Below, piece by piece: positions 1-9,084 of a stretch of 64,000 nucleotides of DNA. Made by a program: the position numbers and the translations under genes. Within the stretch, counting starts at the first letter, position 1, and the number at the start of each line of letters is the position of its first letter. The notes below the pieces were generated by a model that saw nothing but the letters and a program-made list of their open reading frames with translations, made no database searches and was not told the origin of the DNA. This stretch comes from Geomicrobium sp. JCM 19038 (GTDB taxonomy: Bacteria; Bacillota; Bacilli; Bacillales; Marinococcaceae), in the NCBI RefSeq assembly GCF_000698125.1, contig NZ_BAXA01000001.1:186001-250000 (forward strand), in the 5' to 3' direction.

Positions 1-1062
1 GTGACGTTGCAATCAGCAGCAGGTGCTCAAGGAGAATGGACTGGATTAATGATGATCCGGGCGTTCCATGAAGCTAATGGTGATGTTGAGCGTACAAAAG
101 TGATTGTACCTGACTCGGCTCACGGTACGAACCCAGCATCGGCGAGTGTCGCTGGTTTTGATTCTGTGACGGTGCGTACGGATGAGCGAGGTCTCGTTGA
201 CTTAGAACATTTACGTGAAGTTGTTGGTAAGGATACGGCAGCACTCATGCTCACGAATCCAAATACACTCGGATTATTTGAAGAAGACATCGTGCAAATG
301 GCTGAAATTATTCACAGTGCCGGTGGTAAATTGTATTATGATGGAGCGAATTCTAACGCTATTTTAGATAAAGCACGTCCTGGTGATATGGGCTTTGACG
401 TTGTGCATTTGAACTTGCATAAAACGTTCACCGGCCCTCACGGAGGCGGTGGGCCTGGGAGTGGACCAGTCGGAGTTAAAGAAGATTTAGTGCCATTTTT
501 ACCAAAGCCACTCCTTATTAAAAAAGAAGATCAATATACGTGGGATTACGATCGTCCACAGTCAATCGGCCGTGTCAAGCCGTTTTATGGAAACTTCGGT
601 ATCAACGTACGTGCATATTCTTATATTCGTACAATGGGTCCAGAAGGCTTAAAGCAAGTATCTGAAGATGCGGTTTTAAACGCGAACTATTTAATGAAGC
701 TTCTTGAGCCGTATTATGATGTACCGTACCCGCAATATTGCAAGCATGAATTTGTCGTGTCAGCAAAACGCCAAAAAGATCAAGGCGTACGTGCATTGGA
801 TATTGCAAAACGCCTGCTTGATTATGGGTATCATCCACCGACGATGTACTTCCCATTAAATGTAGAAGAGTGCATGATGATTGAACCGACGGAGACAGAG
901 TCGAAAGAAACGTTGGATGAATTTGCTGACGCCTTGATTGCCATTAGTAAAGAAGTAGAAGAGAACCCTGATTATGTATTAGAAGCGCCGCATCACACTG
1001 TTATTTCAAGACTCGATGAAACGACAGCGGCACGAAAGCCAATTTTAAAACATGAGCAATAA
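1..1062 (+). CDS. gcvPB: Glycine dehydrogenase (decarboxylating) subunit 2, 3' part
   Basis: C-terminal subunit of the P-protein of the glycine cleavage system, a PLP enzyme that decarboxylates glycine and passes the aminomethyl group to lipoylated H-protein. The frame is open from base 1, so the GTG there is probably internal. The family is about 480-490 residues and only 353 are present, so roughly 130 N-terminal residues lie before the window. The PLP-lysine motif [16 protein letters not shown] is near bases 409-456, and the ATKxxLDxF-like helix typical of the C-terminus is present. The next genes (rhodanese, lipM) match the yqhL-yqhM side of the B. subtilis gcv region. LipM makes the lipoyl precursor needed by this system. 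Confidence 0.96.
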   Translation: MTLQSAAGAQGEWTGLMMIRAFHEANGDVERTKVIVPDSAHGTNPASASVAGFDSVTVRTDERGLVDLEHLREVVGKDTAALMLTNPNTLGLFEEDIVQMAEIIHSAGGKLYYDGANSNAILDKARPGDMGFDVVHLNLHKTFTGPHGGGGPGSGPVGVKEDLVPFLPKPLLIKKEDQYTWDYDRPQSIGRVKPFYGNFGINVRAYSYIRTMGPEGLKQVSEDAVLNANYLMKLLEPYYDVPYPQYCKHEFVVSAKRQKDQGVRALDIAKRLLDYGYHPPTMYFPLNVEECMMIEPTETESKETLDEFADALIAISKEVEENPDYVLEAPHHTVISRLDETTAARKPILKHEQ

Positions 1063-1064
1063 TA

Positions 1065-1107
1065 AAAACGAAGCACAAACTCACAGTTTGAGTTTGTGCT
1101 TCGTTTT
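1065..1107 (+). terminator. Intrinsic terminator after gcvPB
   Basis: A perfect 14-bp stem (ACGAAGCACAAACT paired with AGTTTGTGCTTCGT) with a 9-base loop begins 6 bases after the gcvPB stop and is followed by T residues. It reaches the 3' end of the convergent DUF896 gene, so it may serve both strands. Confidence 0.9.
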
Positions 1108-1332
1108 AATGAGAACGTCGACGTTCTTGTTCATTTTTTAATTTTTCAGGAGTTACATCTGTACCTTCTTCGTCAACGACGGTCACATTAGAGATCGTGT
1201 CTTTTACTTGGCCACGAATATAGCGAGGTATTCTTGTCTAAGTTTCGCTTGCTCGTTCTGCTCATCCTCAGTTAAGCCAATTTCTTTGGACTTTTTGGCA
1301 AGTTCGTTAATGCGTTCAATAATTGGAATCAT
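1106..1332 (-). pseudogene. DUF896 (YnzC-type) small protein, frameshifted
   Basis: Reading from an ATG at 1332, the protein starts MIPIIERINELAKKSKEIGL, the hallmark start of the DUF896/YnzC family of about 75-80 residues, whose cellular role is unknown. The frame breaks near 1216 in the conserved stretch that should read EYLAIFRGQVKD. The shifted frame continues with KDTISNVTVVDEEGTDVTP and ends RRRSH before a TAA at 1106. Adding one base (TT to TTT) restores a 75-residue protein of normal family length. The gene is convergent with gcvPB. The break is most likely a sequencing error, because both halves match the family consensus. Confidence 0.8.
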
Positions 1333-1466
1333 CGTGTGCTCCTTCCATTGATCTTTCATTTATACGTAACGATTGTAATTACATGCATACTTAAAGAGAT
1401 AATTTTATCATTTGTTTGTAACGTTTGCAATAAAATGCCCTTTCTAATGAATGAAAGGGCATTGGC

Positions 1467-1862
1467 TTATTTCTTCTTCACTTTTCCTGTCCATTTACGA
1501 AAGCCACCCTTTAAGTAGAAAAGACGATCGTTGTTCGTCTTTTTCTTAATCATACGAGCAGCTTGACGGCTTCTTGCTCCAGAGTGGTCATACAAATACA
1601 CGTCTTGGTCAGGACGAACTTCAGACAAACGTTGTTTTAATTGGGAAAGTGGAATATTCCGGGCGCCTAAAATGTGGCCGCCATCGAATTCCCTTTGTTC
1701 ACGCACGTCAATTAATTGGGATTTACGGTATCCTTGAATAAATTGATCTTGCGTTAATGGGCTTAAGAATTTCGGTGTTGATAGTCTTCTAAACAAAAAA
1801 ACAATCAAGAAACCAATTAATAGCCCCCATAAAATATAACTGATCACGTTCATAACATCCAT
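1467..1862 (-). CDS. Membrane-anchored rhodanese-like protein (YqhL type) lacking the catalytic cysteine
   Basis: 131 residues: one N-terminal membrane segment (about residues 6-24, ISYILWGLLIGFLIVFLF) followed by a single rhodanese domain on the cytoplasmic side. The substrate-binding and active loop reads YLYDHSGARS. The cysteine that carries persulfide in active rhodaneses is an aspartate here, so sulfur transfer by the usual mechanism is unlikely. The start ATG at 1862 has a GGGGG ribosome-binding site. It is divergent from lipM, as yqhL is from yqhM in B. subtilis. It could be a binding or scaffold domain rather than an enzyme; that is inference. Confidence 0.85.
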   Translation of the reverse strand: MDVMNVISYILWGLLIGFLIVFLFRRLSTPKFLSPLTQDQFIQGYRKSQLIDVREQREFDGGHILGARNIPLSQLKQRLSEVRPDQDVYLYDHSGARSRQAARMIKKKTNNDRLFYLKGGFRKWTGKVKKK

Positions 1863-1998
1863 GTATGTTCCCCCTACGAAAAGCTAGTACATCCTTTTCT
1901 ATTATAAGTCGGAACTGCACGTTACGCAAAGGTTGTCTTCGCCGATGCAAACAAGTGTTACTTTTGCTACACTTAATAAGATTGGAGAGGTGAAATGT

Positions 1999-2835
1999 AT
2001 GCAAAAAGAAACATGGCTTTTTCTAGAGTCAGGTGCGTGTTCCCCGTCTTACAACATGGCTTTAGATGAAAAATTGTTGCAGTGGCATAGCGAAGGGAAA
2101 ATTCCACCAGTGATTCGCTTTTATGAATGGAATCCAGCATCTCTTTCTCTTGGCTACTTTCAGAAGATACATAAAGAAATCAATATTACCGCAGTAGAAG
2201 AACATGAACTAGGGATTGTGCGCCGTCCTACTGGAGGACGTGCAGTGTTGCATGACAAAGAATTGACGTATAGCGTCATCGTCAATGAAGACCATCCTAA
2301 GATGCCTGAGACAGTAACTGAAGCATACCGTGTCATTTCAGAAGGATTGCTGGAAGGGTTCAGACAATTAGGATTAGAAGCGAATCTATCGATTCCGAAA
2401 ACGAAAGAAGATACCGATGCATTGAAAAACCCAACATCTGCCGTTTGTTTTGATGCTCCTTCTTGGTACGAGCTTGTTGTTGAAGGGAAAAAAATAGCAG
2501 GAAGCGCGCAAACGCGTCAAAAAGGCGTCATCTTACAACACGGCGCAATTGTGCTTGCGTTTGACGTCGATCAACTATTTAGTGTGTTCAAGTTCAAAGA
2601 TGACCGCATGCGAGAACAGATGCAAAAGCGTTTCCTTCAAAAAGCCGTTAGCATTCAAGACCTAACAAGCACTGACGTAACCATCCCTCAATTGAGAGAA
2701 GCTTTTAAAGTCGGCTTTGAGCAAGGCCTTGACGTTCATTTAGAACCAATGACGTTAACGGAAGAACAAAAGCAAGAGGTAGAATCGTTAGCGATTGAGC
2801 GCTATCAATCAGACGACTGGACGTATCGTAGATAA
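1999..2835 (+). CDS. lipM: Octanoyl-[acyl carrier protein] transferase (octanoyl transfer to GcvH)
   Basis: LipM transfers octanoyl from acyl carrier protein to the GcvH lipoyl domain, the first step of lipoic acid assembly in Bacillus. From ATG 1999 (GGAGAGG site 8 bases upstream) the product is 278 residues, the usual LipM length. Visible motifs of the biotin/lipoate ligase fold are [18 protein letters not shown], the conserved cysteine in [12 protein letters not shown] that carries the octanoyl thioester, and [19 protein letters not shown]. Its placement beside gcvPB and a rhodanese-like gene matches yqhM. Lipoylated partners in this window are the BkdB E2 subunit and the glycine cleavage system. 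Confidence 0.94.
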   Translation: MQKETWLFLESGACSPSYNMALDEKLLQWHSEGKIPPVIRFYEWNPASLSLGYFQKIHKEINITAVEEHELGIVRRPTGGRAVLHDKELTYSVIVNEDHPKMPETVTEAYRVISEGLLEGFRQLGLEANLSIPKTKEDTDALKNPTSAVCFDAPSWYELVVEGKKIAGSAQTRQKGVILQHGAIVLAFDVDQLFSVFKFKDDRMREQMQKRFLQKAVSIQDLTSTDVTIPQLREAFKVGFEQGLDVHLEPMTLTEEQKQEVESLAIERYQSDDWTYRR

Positions 2836-2983
2836 TAAAAATAAGGTTAGTACGACTCTGAAGTGATTTCAGAAAGCGTTTAGCTGCATGTAGTATTTTG
2901 AAAGCAGAATAACATTTCCAGAGCAGGTTTATGCCTTAACTAAGGACCGTACTATGGCAATCAAAGCTTAATGGTTTATCAAA

Positions 2984-3023
2984 AAAGAACGAGCACCCGT
3001 TTAAGTTTGGGCGTTCGTTCTTT
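2984..3023. terminator. Bidirectional terminator between lipM and dat
   Basis: The stem AAAGAACGA / TCGTTCTTT is extended by a GC-rich part (CACCC with GGGCG) around the loop GTTTAAGTTT. Runs of A on the left and T on the right allow termination in both directions between these convergent genes. The 150 bases between the lipM stop and this hairpin show no gene or further structure that I can support. Confidence 0.8.
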
Positions 3024-3055
3024 GATTTTGTCTTGTTCAGTGCATGTATATTACG

Positions 3056-3912
3056 TTACTCGCCTTGTTCAGTCTTGACTACGTCTTCGTTAAAACGCTT
3101 TTGTAACGATTTCGTTAATGGTCCGACCGTTAATTTGTGATGCACGGTACCTCTAAACTCAACGATCGGAGTAATCTCACTTGTCGTACTCGTAATAAAG
3201 GCTTCATCAATGTTCTTCATATCTTCGACTTGAATGGGTTCAAAGACTACGGATTTTCCGTGTTCTTCAATATAGTCGAGAACGAGTTGGCGAGTAATGC
3301 CATTTAAGATGTAATTGTTTGCAGGGTGAGTTTGTACAACATCGCCTTTAATGATGAATAAATTCGATGAAGAGCCTTCAGTCATTAAGTCACCACGGTG
3401 CAATAAGGCTTCTTGGCAGTCGTGATCAGCGGCTTTGCGTTTGGCCATGACATTGCTAGTAAGTTTACCGTTTTAATGTCACAACGTAGCCAGCGTTCAT
3501 CTTCGGTTAAGTACGTAGCAATTCCTTCAGACATCGCTTGTTGTGGTCGCTCCATTGGCTTTGTGAATGCAAAGATCAAAGGTTCAGTATGGCGCTCATA
3601 TAGATGGTTACGATCAGCGGAGCCTCGCGAAAGTTGGACGTAAATGATTCCTTCGTTTAATTCGTTTTCTTTAAGCAGCTCTAGAAGGGAGTTCGTTAAG
3701 CTTTGCTTAACATCGTAATCAAACGGGATGTCCAATTCTTCAGCGCTTCGTTGAAAGCGTTGCATGTGCATTTCCATTTGGAACGGAAATCCTCCATAAA
3801 TTCGAATTACCTCGTAAATACCATCACCAAAATACATGCTGCGATCATCAAATGAAAACGAAGCTTCTTCTCGATTAATGAGTTGTTCATTTATTAATAC
3901 TTTCTCACTCAA
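3056..3912 (-). pseudogene. dat: D-amino acid transaminase, frameshifted
   Basis: A PLP class IV aminotransferase that makes D-glutamate/D-alanine for peptidoglycan or antibiotic precursors. The N-terminal piece runs MSEKVLINEQLINREEASFS, then FGDGIYEVIRIY, and has the PLP-lysine segment DIKTVNLL. The frame then breaks near 3455 and resumes as NVMAKRKAADHDCQEALLHRG with GSSSNLFI and NYILNGITR further on. The segment around the catalytic lysine normally reads LNLLGNVxAK. Restoring one G (GC to GGC) gives a continuous 285-residue protein of normal family length. The pieces are adjacent, in register and well conserved, so an under-called base is likelier than decay. It is convergent with lipM and divergent from mntR. 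Confidence 0.9.
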
Positions 3913-4110
3913 CTGATTCCACGCCTTTCATATGTGCTCTAATGAAGAACACATCACGATTATTCTGACTTCTATCATACCACGATTTGCTTTCTTTTCG
4001 AAGTGATGCTTTTCTTGAATCTGTCGTTGTTTGTCATGCGCCAATTCGGTACAATAAAGAATGTGATAAAAGAGTTGTGCCCAGAACGCAATTGAATGGG
4101 GGAACACACG

Positions 4111-4527
4111 ATGGCAACAGCTAGCATGGAAGACTATTTAGAACGAATCTATCAATTGATTGAAGATAAAGGGTATGCTCGGGTGTCTGATATCGCAGAT
4201 ACACTAGAAGTGCATCCATCTTCTGTAACGAAAATGGTACAAAAACTTGATAAAAGTGGTTACGTCGTTTATGAAAAATATCGAGGACTGATCCTAACAT
4301 CAAAAGGCAATAAAATTGGAAAGCGGCTCGTCTACCGTCATGAGTTGTTAGAAGAATTTTTACAGTTGATTGGTGTCGATGAATCGTTTATTTATCAAGA
4401 CGTTGAAGGGATTGAGCATCATATTAGTTGGGATGCGATTGACCGCATAGGAGATCTTGTTCAGTACTTCAAAGACGATCCGGCGCGTCTAAACGCACTA
4501 AACAACTATCATAAAGAAGAAGAATAG
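4111..4527 (+). CDS. mntR: Manganese-responsive transcriptional regulator MntR
   Basis: DtxR/MntR-family repressor of manganese uptake genes. An N-terminal winged helix ([20 protein letters not shown], then [18 protein letters not shown]) is followed by the metal-binding dimerisation domain with [11 protein letters not shown] and [12 protein letters not shown], which supply the Asp/Glu/His ligands. ATG 4111 gives 138 residues starting [10 protein letters not shown], matching known MntR starts; the GGGGGA site 7 bases upstream supports it over the ATG at 4096. There is no C-terminal SH3 domain, as expected for MntR rather than DtxR/IdeR. The next gene follows after 16 bases. Confidence 0.95.
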   Translation: MATASMEDYLERIYQLIEDKGYARVSDIADTLEVHPSSVTKMVQKLDKSGYVVYEKYRGLILTSKGNKIGKRLVYRHELLEEFLQLIGVDESFIYQDVEGIEHHISWDAIDRIGDLVQYFKDDPARLNALNNYHKEEE

Positions 4528-4543
4528 ATAAGGGGTGGAAGAG

Positions 4544-5097
4544 GTGCAGACTTACACGATGATCGTAGCCGGCGTGACGAGGCACCTGCCGATCGTCCCG
4601 ATCTCAGAACATACAGCGATTGCCAGTTTCGTGATGCTTGGAGATACAGCGCTCACTAAAGCAACAGCAAAGGCGCTCGTCGATCAATTGCCAGAAGCTG
4701 ATGTTTTAGTTACGGCAGAAGCCAAAGGCATTCCGTTGGCTCAAGAACTCTCGAGTTTGTTGAATCAAGATCAGTATGTTGTTGCACGTAAAACAGTGAA
4801 GCCTTACATGAGCGAGCCACTCGTACTAACGGTAAAATCCATTACGACCGATGTAGAGCAGACACTCGTATTGGATGAACGAGATGCTCAAAAGCTTAAA
4901 AACAGGCGGATTGTGCTCGTAGACGATGTTGTATCAACAGGTGAATCGATTGCGGCACTGCAAGAACTCGTTGAAAGGCAGGGGGCAACGTCGTTGCCAA
5001 AACCGCTGTACTTGCAGAAGGCAGTGCAAATGATCAACAAGATCTCATTTATCTAGAAGAACTTCCTTTGTTTCCAATTGAAAAAAAGCCGATTTAG
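4544..5097 (+). pseudogene. Type I phosphoribosyltransferase (adenine PRTase-like), frameshifted
   Basis: A PRTase-fold protein with the PRPP-binding loop IVLVDDVVSTGES and the upstream TAEAKGIPLAQEL segment. It resembles adenine phosphoribosyltransferases, but the true base specificity is not visible. GTG 4544 with an AGGGG site is the best start; GTG 4535 is the alternative. The frame breaks near 4978 in a G-rich run: after ALQELVER the other frame continues AGGNVVAKTAVLAEG to KPI at 5097. One extra G restores a 184-residue protein. The 3' end sits inside the terminator hairpin that follows. It is probably co-transcribed with mntR. Confidence 0.78.
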
Positions 5098-5158
5098 CGG
5101 TTTGCTCCAAAAGTTCGTAAAAACAATTTTTGGGCAAACGATGCTAAATCGGCTTTTT
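5085..5158. terminator. Bidirectional terminator between the PRTase gene and ytvI
   Basis: A long hairpin. AAAGCCGATTTAGC pairs with GCTAAATCGGCTTT, and the inner arms GTTTGC and GCAAAC plus CCAAAA/TTTTTGG extend it. A T-run follows on the plus strand and A-rich sequence precedes it, so it suits both convergent genes. Confidence 0.85.
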
Positions 5159-6262
5159 TTATTCTTTTTGTGCAGGTGTTGGTTCTTCTTTTGGTTGGTC
5201 CTCTTTCAAGTTGATTTGAAAAAGTCCTGCTTCTTTCGCACTTAAGATTGCCATATAAACAAATGGACCTAAGATTAATCCCATTACACCAAAGAATACA
5301 AAACCGAAGTACATTGATAATACGGTCGGCAAAGCATTCATGCCAATTGAGTCTCCGAGTACTTTAGGTTCTAAAATACGACGAATGATGAGGAGAACGA
5401 GCGCTAAAATGTTCAGTTGAATCCCCATCGTGACATCACCTAAGATCATCGCTAACAATCCCCATGGGACGAGTACGAGGGCGGGGCCTACGTAAAGTGG
5501 AATAATGTCTACGACCCAAATGATGAGTGAGAGTATAAAAGCAGAGCCTGGTGATATGTAAAGAAGACTTATGTACGTGAGAATAAAGACTCCTAAGCTA
5601 AGAATAAATTGCGCTTTCCACCAGCCTAAGAATACTCGACCCATCCGGTGAAAGACGAATCGTAATTTCTCGGATGTTTCCGTTTTGAAGAAGTTAAAGA
5701 AATTCCCAAGAAGTCGAGGTAAATCCAAACTAAATAGAAACAACGTAATTAAGTAAATAAGCACTACGAAGAGCATATTTGGAATCGCAGACAAAAACGA
5801 ACCGAGTAGCCCGACAAGATTGGTTGTAATGCTGAGCGCGAAATCAATCGCATCTTCTGAAAGACGCTCAAGTTCACGGGCGATTTGATACCCTTGTGGT
5901 AAATCTCTCAACAATTGATTAAATTGAATAATCAAGTCGTTCGCAAACCGTTGCAGTTCAAGTGCGTATTGTGGGAGTTGTTGTGACCAACTTACAATAC
6001 TTCTCATTAGACTTGTCACTGCAAAGTACAGCCCGATTGCACTAATGGCTACAAATAACAAAAATACAATTGTAACAGGCAGAAGGCGCTTTTCAGTTTT
6101 TAACTGCTTTTTAAAGAAACGAACAAAAGGTTCAAAAATCATGGCAGTTAATAACGCTAATAGCAGCGGCATAAATGCCGAAAAATTGTAATAAACAAAT
6201 AGCCCAATCAAGATCAGGGCAATAATGATTAAAATCCGTTTGACTAACGTTTTAGTTAACAA
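5159..6262 (-). CDS. ytvI: AI-2E family permease, sporulation membrane protein YtvI type
   Basis: A multi-pass membrane protein of the AI-2E/UPF0118 family. Hydrophobic segments fill roughly residues 5-55 and 60-90, and five more lie between residue 165 and 355. Family signatures IYLITLFLFSLDLPRLL and RRILEPKVLGDSIGMNALP are present. YtvI homologues are linked to sporulation, but the transported substrate is unknown. The best start is TTG 6262, preceded 6 bases away by AAGGAGG and giving 367 residues. The ATG at 6301 would add 13 basic residues and would place the Shine-Dalgarno inside the coding region. Other AI-2E paralogues cannot be excluded. Confidence 0.8.
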   Translation of the reverse strand: MLTKTLVKRILIIIALILIGLFVYYNFSAFMPLLLALLTAMIFEPFVRFFKKQLKTEKRLLPVTIVFLLFVAISAIGLYFAVTSLMRSIVSWSQQLPQYALELQRFANDLIIQFNQLLRDLPQGYQIARELERLSEDAIDFALSITTNLVGLLGSFLSAIPNMLFVVLIYLITLFLFSLDLPRLLGNFFNFFKTETSEKLRFVFHRMGRVFLGWWKAQFILSLGVFILTYISLLYISPGSAFILSLIIWVVDIIPLYVGPALVLVPWGLLAMILGDVTMGIQLNILALVLLIIRRILEPKVLGDSIGMNALPTVLSMYFGFVFFGVMGLILGPFVYMAILSAKEAGLFQINLKEDQPKEEPTPAQKE

Positions 6263-6376
6263 CAGGTGCCTCCTTCGCTTCGTTGAAGCGCTATAATGCA
6301 AAAATCCTTATCTCTATATTATACGGCAAATTTTAGGATGTAAAATGGAATCGGAAGTTTTTTTACATAAACGTAG

Positions 6377-6405
6377 AAAAGCAACAAACTTTTCGTTTGT
6401 TGCTT
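6377..6405 (-). terminator. Terminator after splB
   Basis: Perfect 11-bp stem AAGCAACAAAC / GTTTGTTGCTT with a 5-base loop. On the minus strand it is followed by TTTTCT. It overlaps the splB stop codon. Confidence 0.75.
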
Positions 6406-7429
6406 ACGTAAAGTATTCAATTTTGGAGTTGGGAAAATAATGGTCTACGTAGCGATATAGCGTATCTTTCATCACTTCTTCTTGATCTTTTTCGTACACG
6501 TATTTGTGAATTCCGTAGCGACCCCATTTTTTTCGGCGTTTCGTTTCATCAAGTTCTAATTTTGTCATCGGATAGTTTTTCTCGATGACGCGTTTGGCAG
6601 GTTGTGTAAACCGGTGTTGAATGAATTCAAAGGTAATGTTGTCGCGTCCATTACTCGGAAGTTGATTGGATAGCTTTTTAAATAAGGTCTCATAGCCTTC
6701 TTCCCAACCGTCATGTACATAAATCGGAGCGACGATGAAACCGAGTGGATAGCCTGCCTCTTGAACTTTAGCGGCGGCTTCAATCCGTTTATCAAGCGTT
6801 GATGTTCCAGGTTCGAAGTACTTTATAACAAAGTCGGCATTCACACTGAAGCGAAATCGTGTTTTGCCTCGATGATCTGCATCTAATAAATGATCAACAT
6901 GTTCAAATTTCGTAACGAAGCGAAGCTTTCCTAATTCACTTTTGGCCATATGTTCAATTGCGTGCTTAAGAGAGTGAGTAATATGATCAATGCCGACAAT
7001 ATCTGACGTACAAGATGCTTCAAATCTTGTCTGTTCAGGCGCTCTTTCTAACATATAGTCGTCCGCTTGTTGTAAGATTTCTTCTGTGTTCACATACGTT
7101 CGAATGTACGGCTTACTTCCCATCGTCGTTTGCAAATAACAATAATGGCAATGACCCATACATCCAGTAGCTAAAGGGATCGCATATTCAGCCGACGGTT
7201 TAGACGTATCAAACTTTAATGTTTTTCGAACGCCAACGACGAGTGTTGATTTTGCGTTTCGATATTTTTGAAAATGATTGTCACCAGGCAAATTGCGGAT
7301 TTGGTTGTGTGACGTAGTCTCATGTATTTCAGTTCCTAATTCTTTGAAATAATCATAGAGTTTCTTGCCTAATGGGTAGTCAAAAGCTTTCGGTTCTATA
7401 TATATTCGCTCAGGCATAAATGGTTTCAT
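6404..7429 (-). CDS. splB: Spore photoproduct lyase
   Basis: Radical SAM enzyme that reverses the thymine dimer 5-thyminyl-5,6-dihydrothymine in germinating spores. From ATG 7429 the product is 341 residues, essentially the B. subtilis SplB length. The start MKPFMPERIYIEPKAFDYPL is typical. The [4Fe-4S] motif is CMGHCHYC (CX3CX2C), and the conserved cysteine proposed as H-atom donor is in ASCTSDIVGID. A GGGGGG ribosome site lies just before the ATG. The reading frame stays open upstream through the whole splA region (see splA). It is cotranscribed with splA on the minus strand. Confidence 0.95.
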   Translation of the reverse strand: MKPFMPERIYIEPKAFDYPLGKKLYDYFKELGTEIHETTSHNQIRNLPGDNHFQKYRNAKSTLVVGVRKTLKFDTSKPSAEYAIPLATGCMGHCHYCYLQTTMGSKPYIRTYVNTEEILQQADDYMLERAPEQTRFEASCTSDIVGIDHITHSLKHAIEHMAKSELGKLRFVTKFEHVDHLLDADHRGKTRFRFSVNADFVIKYFEPGTSTLDKRIEAAAKVQEAGYPLGFIVAPIYVHDGWEEGYETLFKKLSNQLPSNGRDNITFEFIQHRFTQPAKRVIEKNYPMTKLELDETKRRKKWGRYGIHKYVYEKDQEEVMKDTLYRYVDHYFPNSKIEYFT

Positions 7430-7675
7430 GGTGTTCCCCCCTACATCGGTTCTGTCGGTGCCAAAGTAATAAGAATATGCTTCTTCTGCCTCTTCATAAC
7501 TATTGAAAACCGCAAGTTCTTCAGTGATCGGATAAAACTCGTCCATTAAATAAATGGTTTGTGAAAGAGGGTCATGTGGGTCGTTTACGACGGTAGCTTC
7601 ACGGATGTTTGCAACGTCTTGCGTGTGGGGATTACGGTGAATTACATAAAGCGTTTCACCTGCTTTGTAGTCCAT
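7430..7675 (-). CDS. splA: SplA-like regulator, in frame with splB with no stop codon between
   Basis: About 80 residues starting MDYKAGETLYVIHRNPHTQD, resembling SplA, a small TRAP-like protein that lowers spl operon expression. The ATG at 7675 has a strong GGAGGAG site 7 bases upstream. The family usually ends at about this length, before splB. Here no stop codon separates the two: the sequence passes FGTDRTDVGGNT straight into the SplB methionine at 7429. SplB keeps its own ribosome site and start, so it may still be made separately. Either this is a true SplA-SplB fusion of 423 residues or one base is missing near the end of splA, as in many genes here. Confidence 0.75.
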
Positions 7676-7832
7676 CAGACGCTCTCCTCCTTTCTCTTTA
7701 CCTAATTTGTGCGTATCTTTTATGTCGTACGCTAGGAGTGAACTGGCGATCAATCCTTACATTTCCTATAAGGACAACACGCAACTTCTTCTTTGTGCGC
7801 ATAGTGTGTAGGTGTGGGGAGTTGGTGTTTCA

Positions 7833-8717
7833 ATGCTGATTGACGGTGTCTTTGCAGGTGGTGGTGTAAAAGCCTTTGCCTTCATTGGCGCATTGCAGGC
7901 GATGGAAGAAAAGAACTTTACGTTTTCTAGAATCGCAGGTACGAGTGCAGGAGCCATTATGGGGAGCTTAATGGCTGCAGGATATACGAGCAAGGAAATT
8001 CGCGAGATGTTCGATGAAGTTGAACTCAAGATGTTCCTCGATCCTACAGCTTGGGCGAAAACATTTCCACATTTACTCAAATGGGTTGGCGTCTACTTTG
8101 GGCTTGGATTATATAAAGGCAATAAATTAGAAGAGTGGTTAGCGAATAAGCTTGAGGCAAAAGGAGTTCGAACGTTTGGTGATTTGCCAAATGATCAACT
8201 AAGAGTTGTGGCAGCAGATATTTCAAAGAGCCGAATGCTCGTTTTACCAGATGACCTTGAGCATTATGGAATCATTCCAGACTCGTTCCCGGTCGCTCGT
8301 GCGGTACGAATGAGTTGTAGTTTACCATTTTTCTTCCAGCCTGTTCGCTTGTTCGATAAAGGTGGAGCGTCATCTTTAGTCGTTGATGGTGGGATTTTAA
8401 GTAATTTTCCGATGTGGTTATTTCGAAAGCATCGTTCAAAGCGACCATTACTCGGTTTTCAATTAAATCCAGAACCGGCGGATCATGATAAAAACTCGAT
8501 TACAAATGCGCTTGAGTTGTACGGTTCGATTTTTGAGACGATGCAAAAAAGCCACGATTCTAAATATATTGATTCTGTGCATGAAAACAACGTCGTGTTT
8601 ATTCCGATTGAAACAGTAAGAACGACGAGTTTTTCTTTAACAGATGAAGATCGAGAAAAGTTAGTTTCCCTCGGTTATGAGACGACAAAACAGTATTTGA
8701 AAACGTGGAGTCGCTAA
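7833..8717 (+). CDS. Patatin-like phospholipase family protein (YqhO type)
   Basis: A serine lipid acyl hydrolase of the patatin fold, with all catalytic elements visible near the N-terminus: oxyanion-hole GGGVKAFAFIGAL, nucleophile elbow GTSAG, and the catalytic Asp in VVDGGILSNFPM. The substrate is probably a membrane phospholipid or other acyl ester and is not determined. The ATG at 7833 (MLIDGVFAGGG) is the likely start; GTG 7812 in the same frame is an alternative that would add seven residues. It has no signal peptide or membrane segment, so it is cytoplasmic. It is divergent from splA and converges on yqhP with a 4-base overlap, the same position as yqhO next to mntR/yqhN in B. subtilis. 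Confidence 0.88.
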   Translation: MLIDGVFAGGGVKAFAFIGALQAMEEKNFTFSRIAGTSAGAIMGSLMAAGYTSKEIREMFDEVELKMFLDPTAWAKTFPHLLKWVGVYFGLGLYKGNKLEEWLANKLEAKGVRTFGDLPNDQLRVVAADISKSRMLVLPDDLEHYGIIPDSFPVARAVRMSCSLPFFFQPVRLFDKGGASSLVVDGGILSNFPMWLFRKHRSKRPLLGFQLNPEPADHDKNSITNALELYGSIFETMQKSHDSKYIDSVHENNVVFIPIETVRTTSFSLTDEDREKLVSLGYETTKQYLKTWSR

Positions 8718-9070
8718 AAAATGCGCTGACGAAAATTATCGTCGCGCATTTTTTTCTTGCCATTAACGACCTTTAAGTGGGTCGGATTTCGCCTTTTCTT
8801 TACACTAACCGCATCGGGATTTTTATTGTTTGTTTTTCGTCGTTGTTTGTCTTGTTTGAGTGCACGCTTGTAATTCGGGTCCACCCGTTGACCTTGAACG
8901 CGTGGAAGAATAAAGCGAGTGAGAACGAAATAGAGAATGACCCCGATTACAGCAGTGATGACGAGCATTAAGAGCAGCCCAGATGGATTGAAGATCAGTT
9001 GAGAACCGAGTCCAATCACTGCAAGGAAGCTAATAATCAAAACGAAAGGGTTTTTTAGAAACGACTGCAA
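8714..9070 (-). CDS. yqhP: SA1362 family membrane protein (YqhP type)
   Basis: 118 residues with two N-terminal membrane segments (about 9-28 and 31-53) and a long, strongly basic C-terminal tail rich in Lys/Arg (YKRALKQDKQRRKTNNKN). The role is unknown; the family is conserved in Bacillales. It starts at TTG 9070 with the site AAGGAGATGA. Its last codons lie within a hairpin (8717-8754: AAATGCGC-GACGA paired with TCGTC-GCGCATTT, then a T-run) that terminates the convergent patatin gene. It lies just downstream of yqhQ and is probably cotranscribed with it. Confidence 0.85.
   Translation of the reverse strand: MQSFLKNPFVLIISFLAVIGLGSQLIFNPSGLLLMLVITAVIGVILYFVLTRFILPRVQGQRVDPNYKRALKQDKQRRKTNNKNPDAVSVKKRRNPTHLKVVNGKKKMRDDNFRQRIF
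8717..8754 (+). terminator. Terminator after the patatin gene, inside the 3' end of yqhP
   Basis: AAAAATGCGC-GACGA pairs with TCGTC-GCGCATTTTT across an AAATTA loop, with a T7 tract on the plus strand. Confidence 0.8.
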
Positions 9071-9084
9071 ACGCTCATCTCCTT

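Noticed and set aside
3413-3643. Plus-strand frame opposite dat
   Set aside because: Antisense shadow of the dat coding region with no homology or ribosome site.
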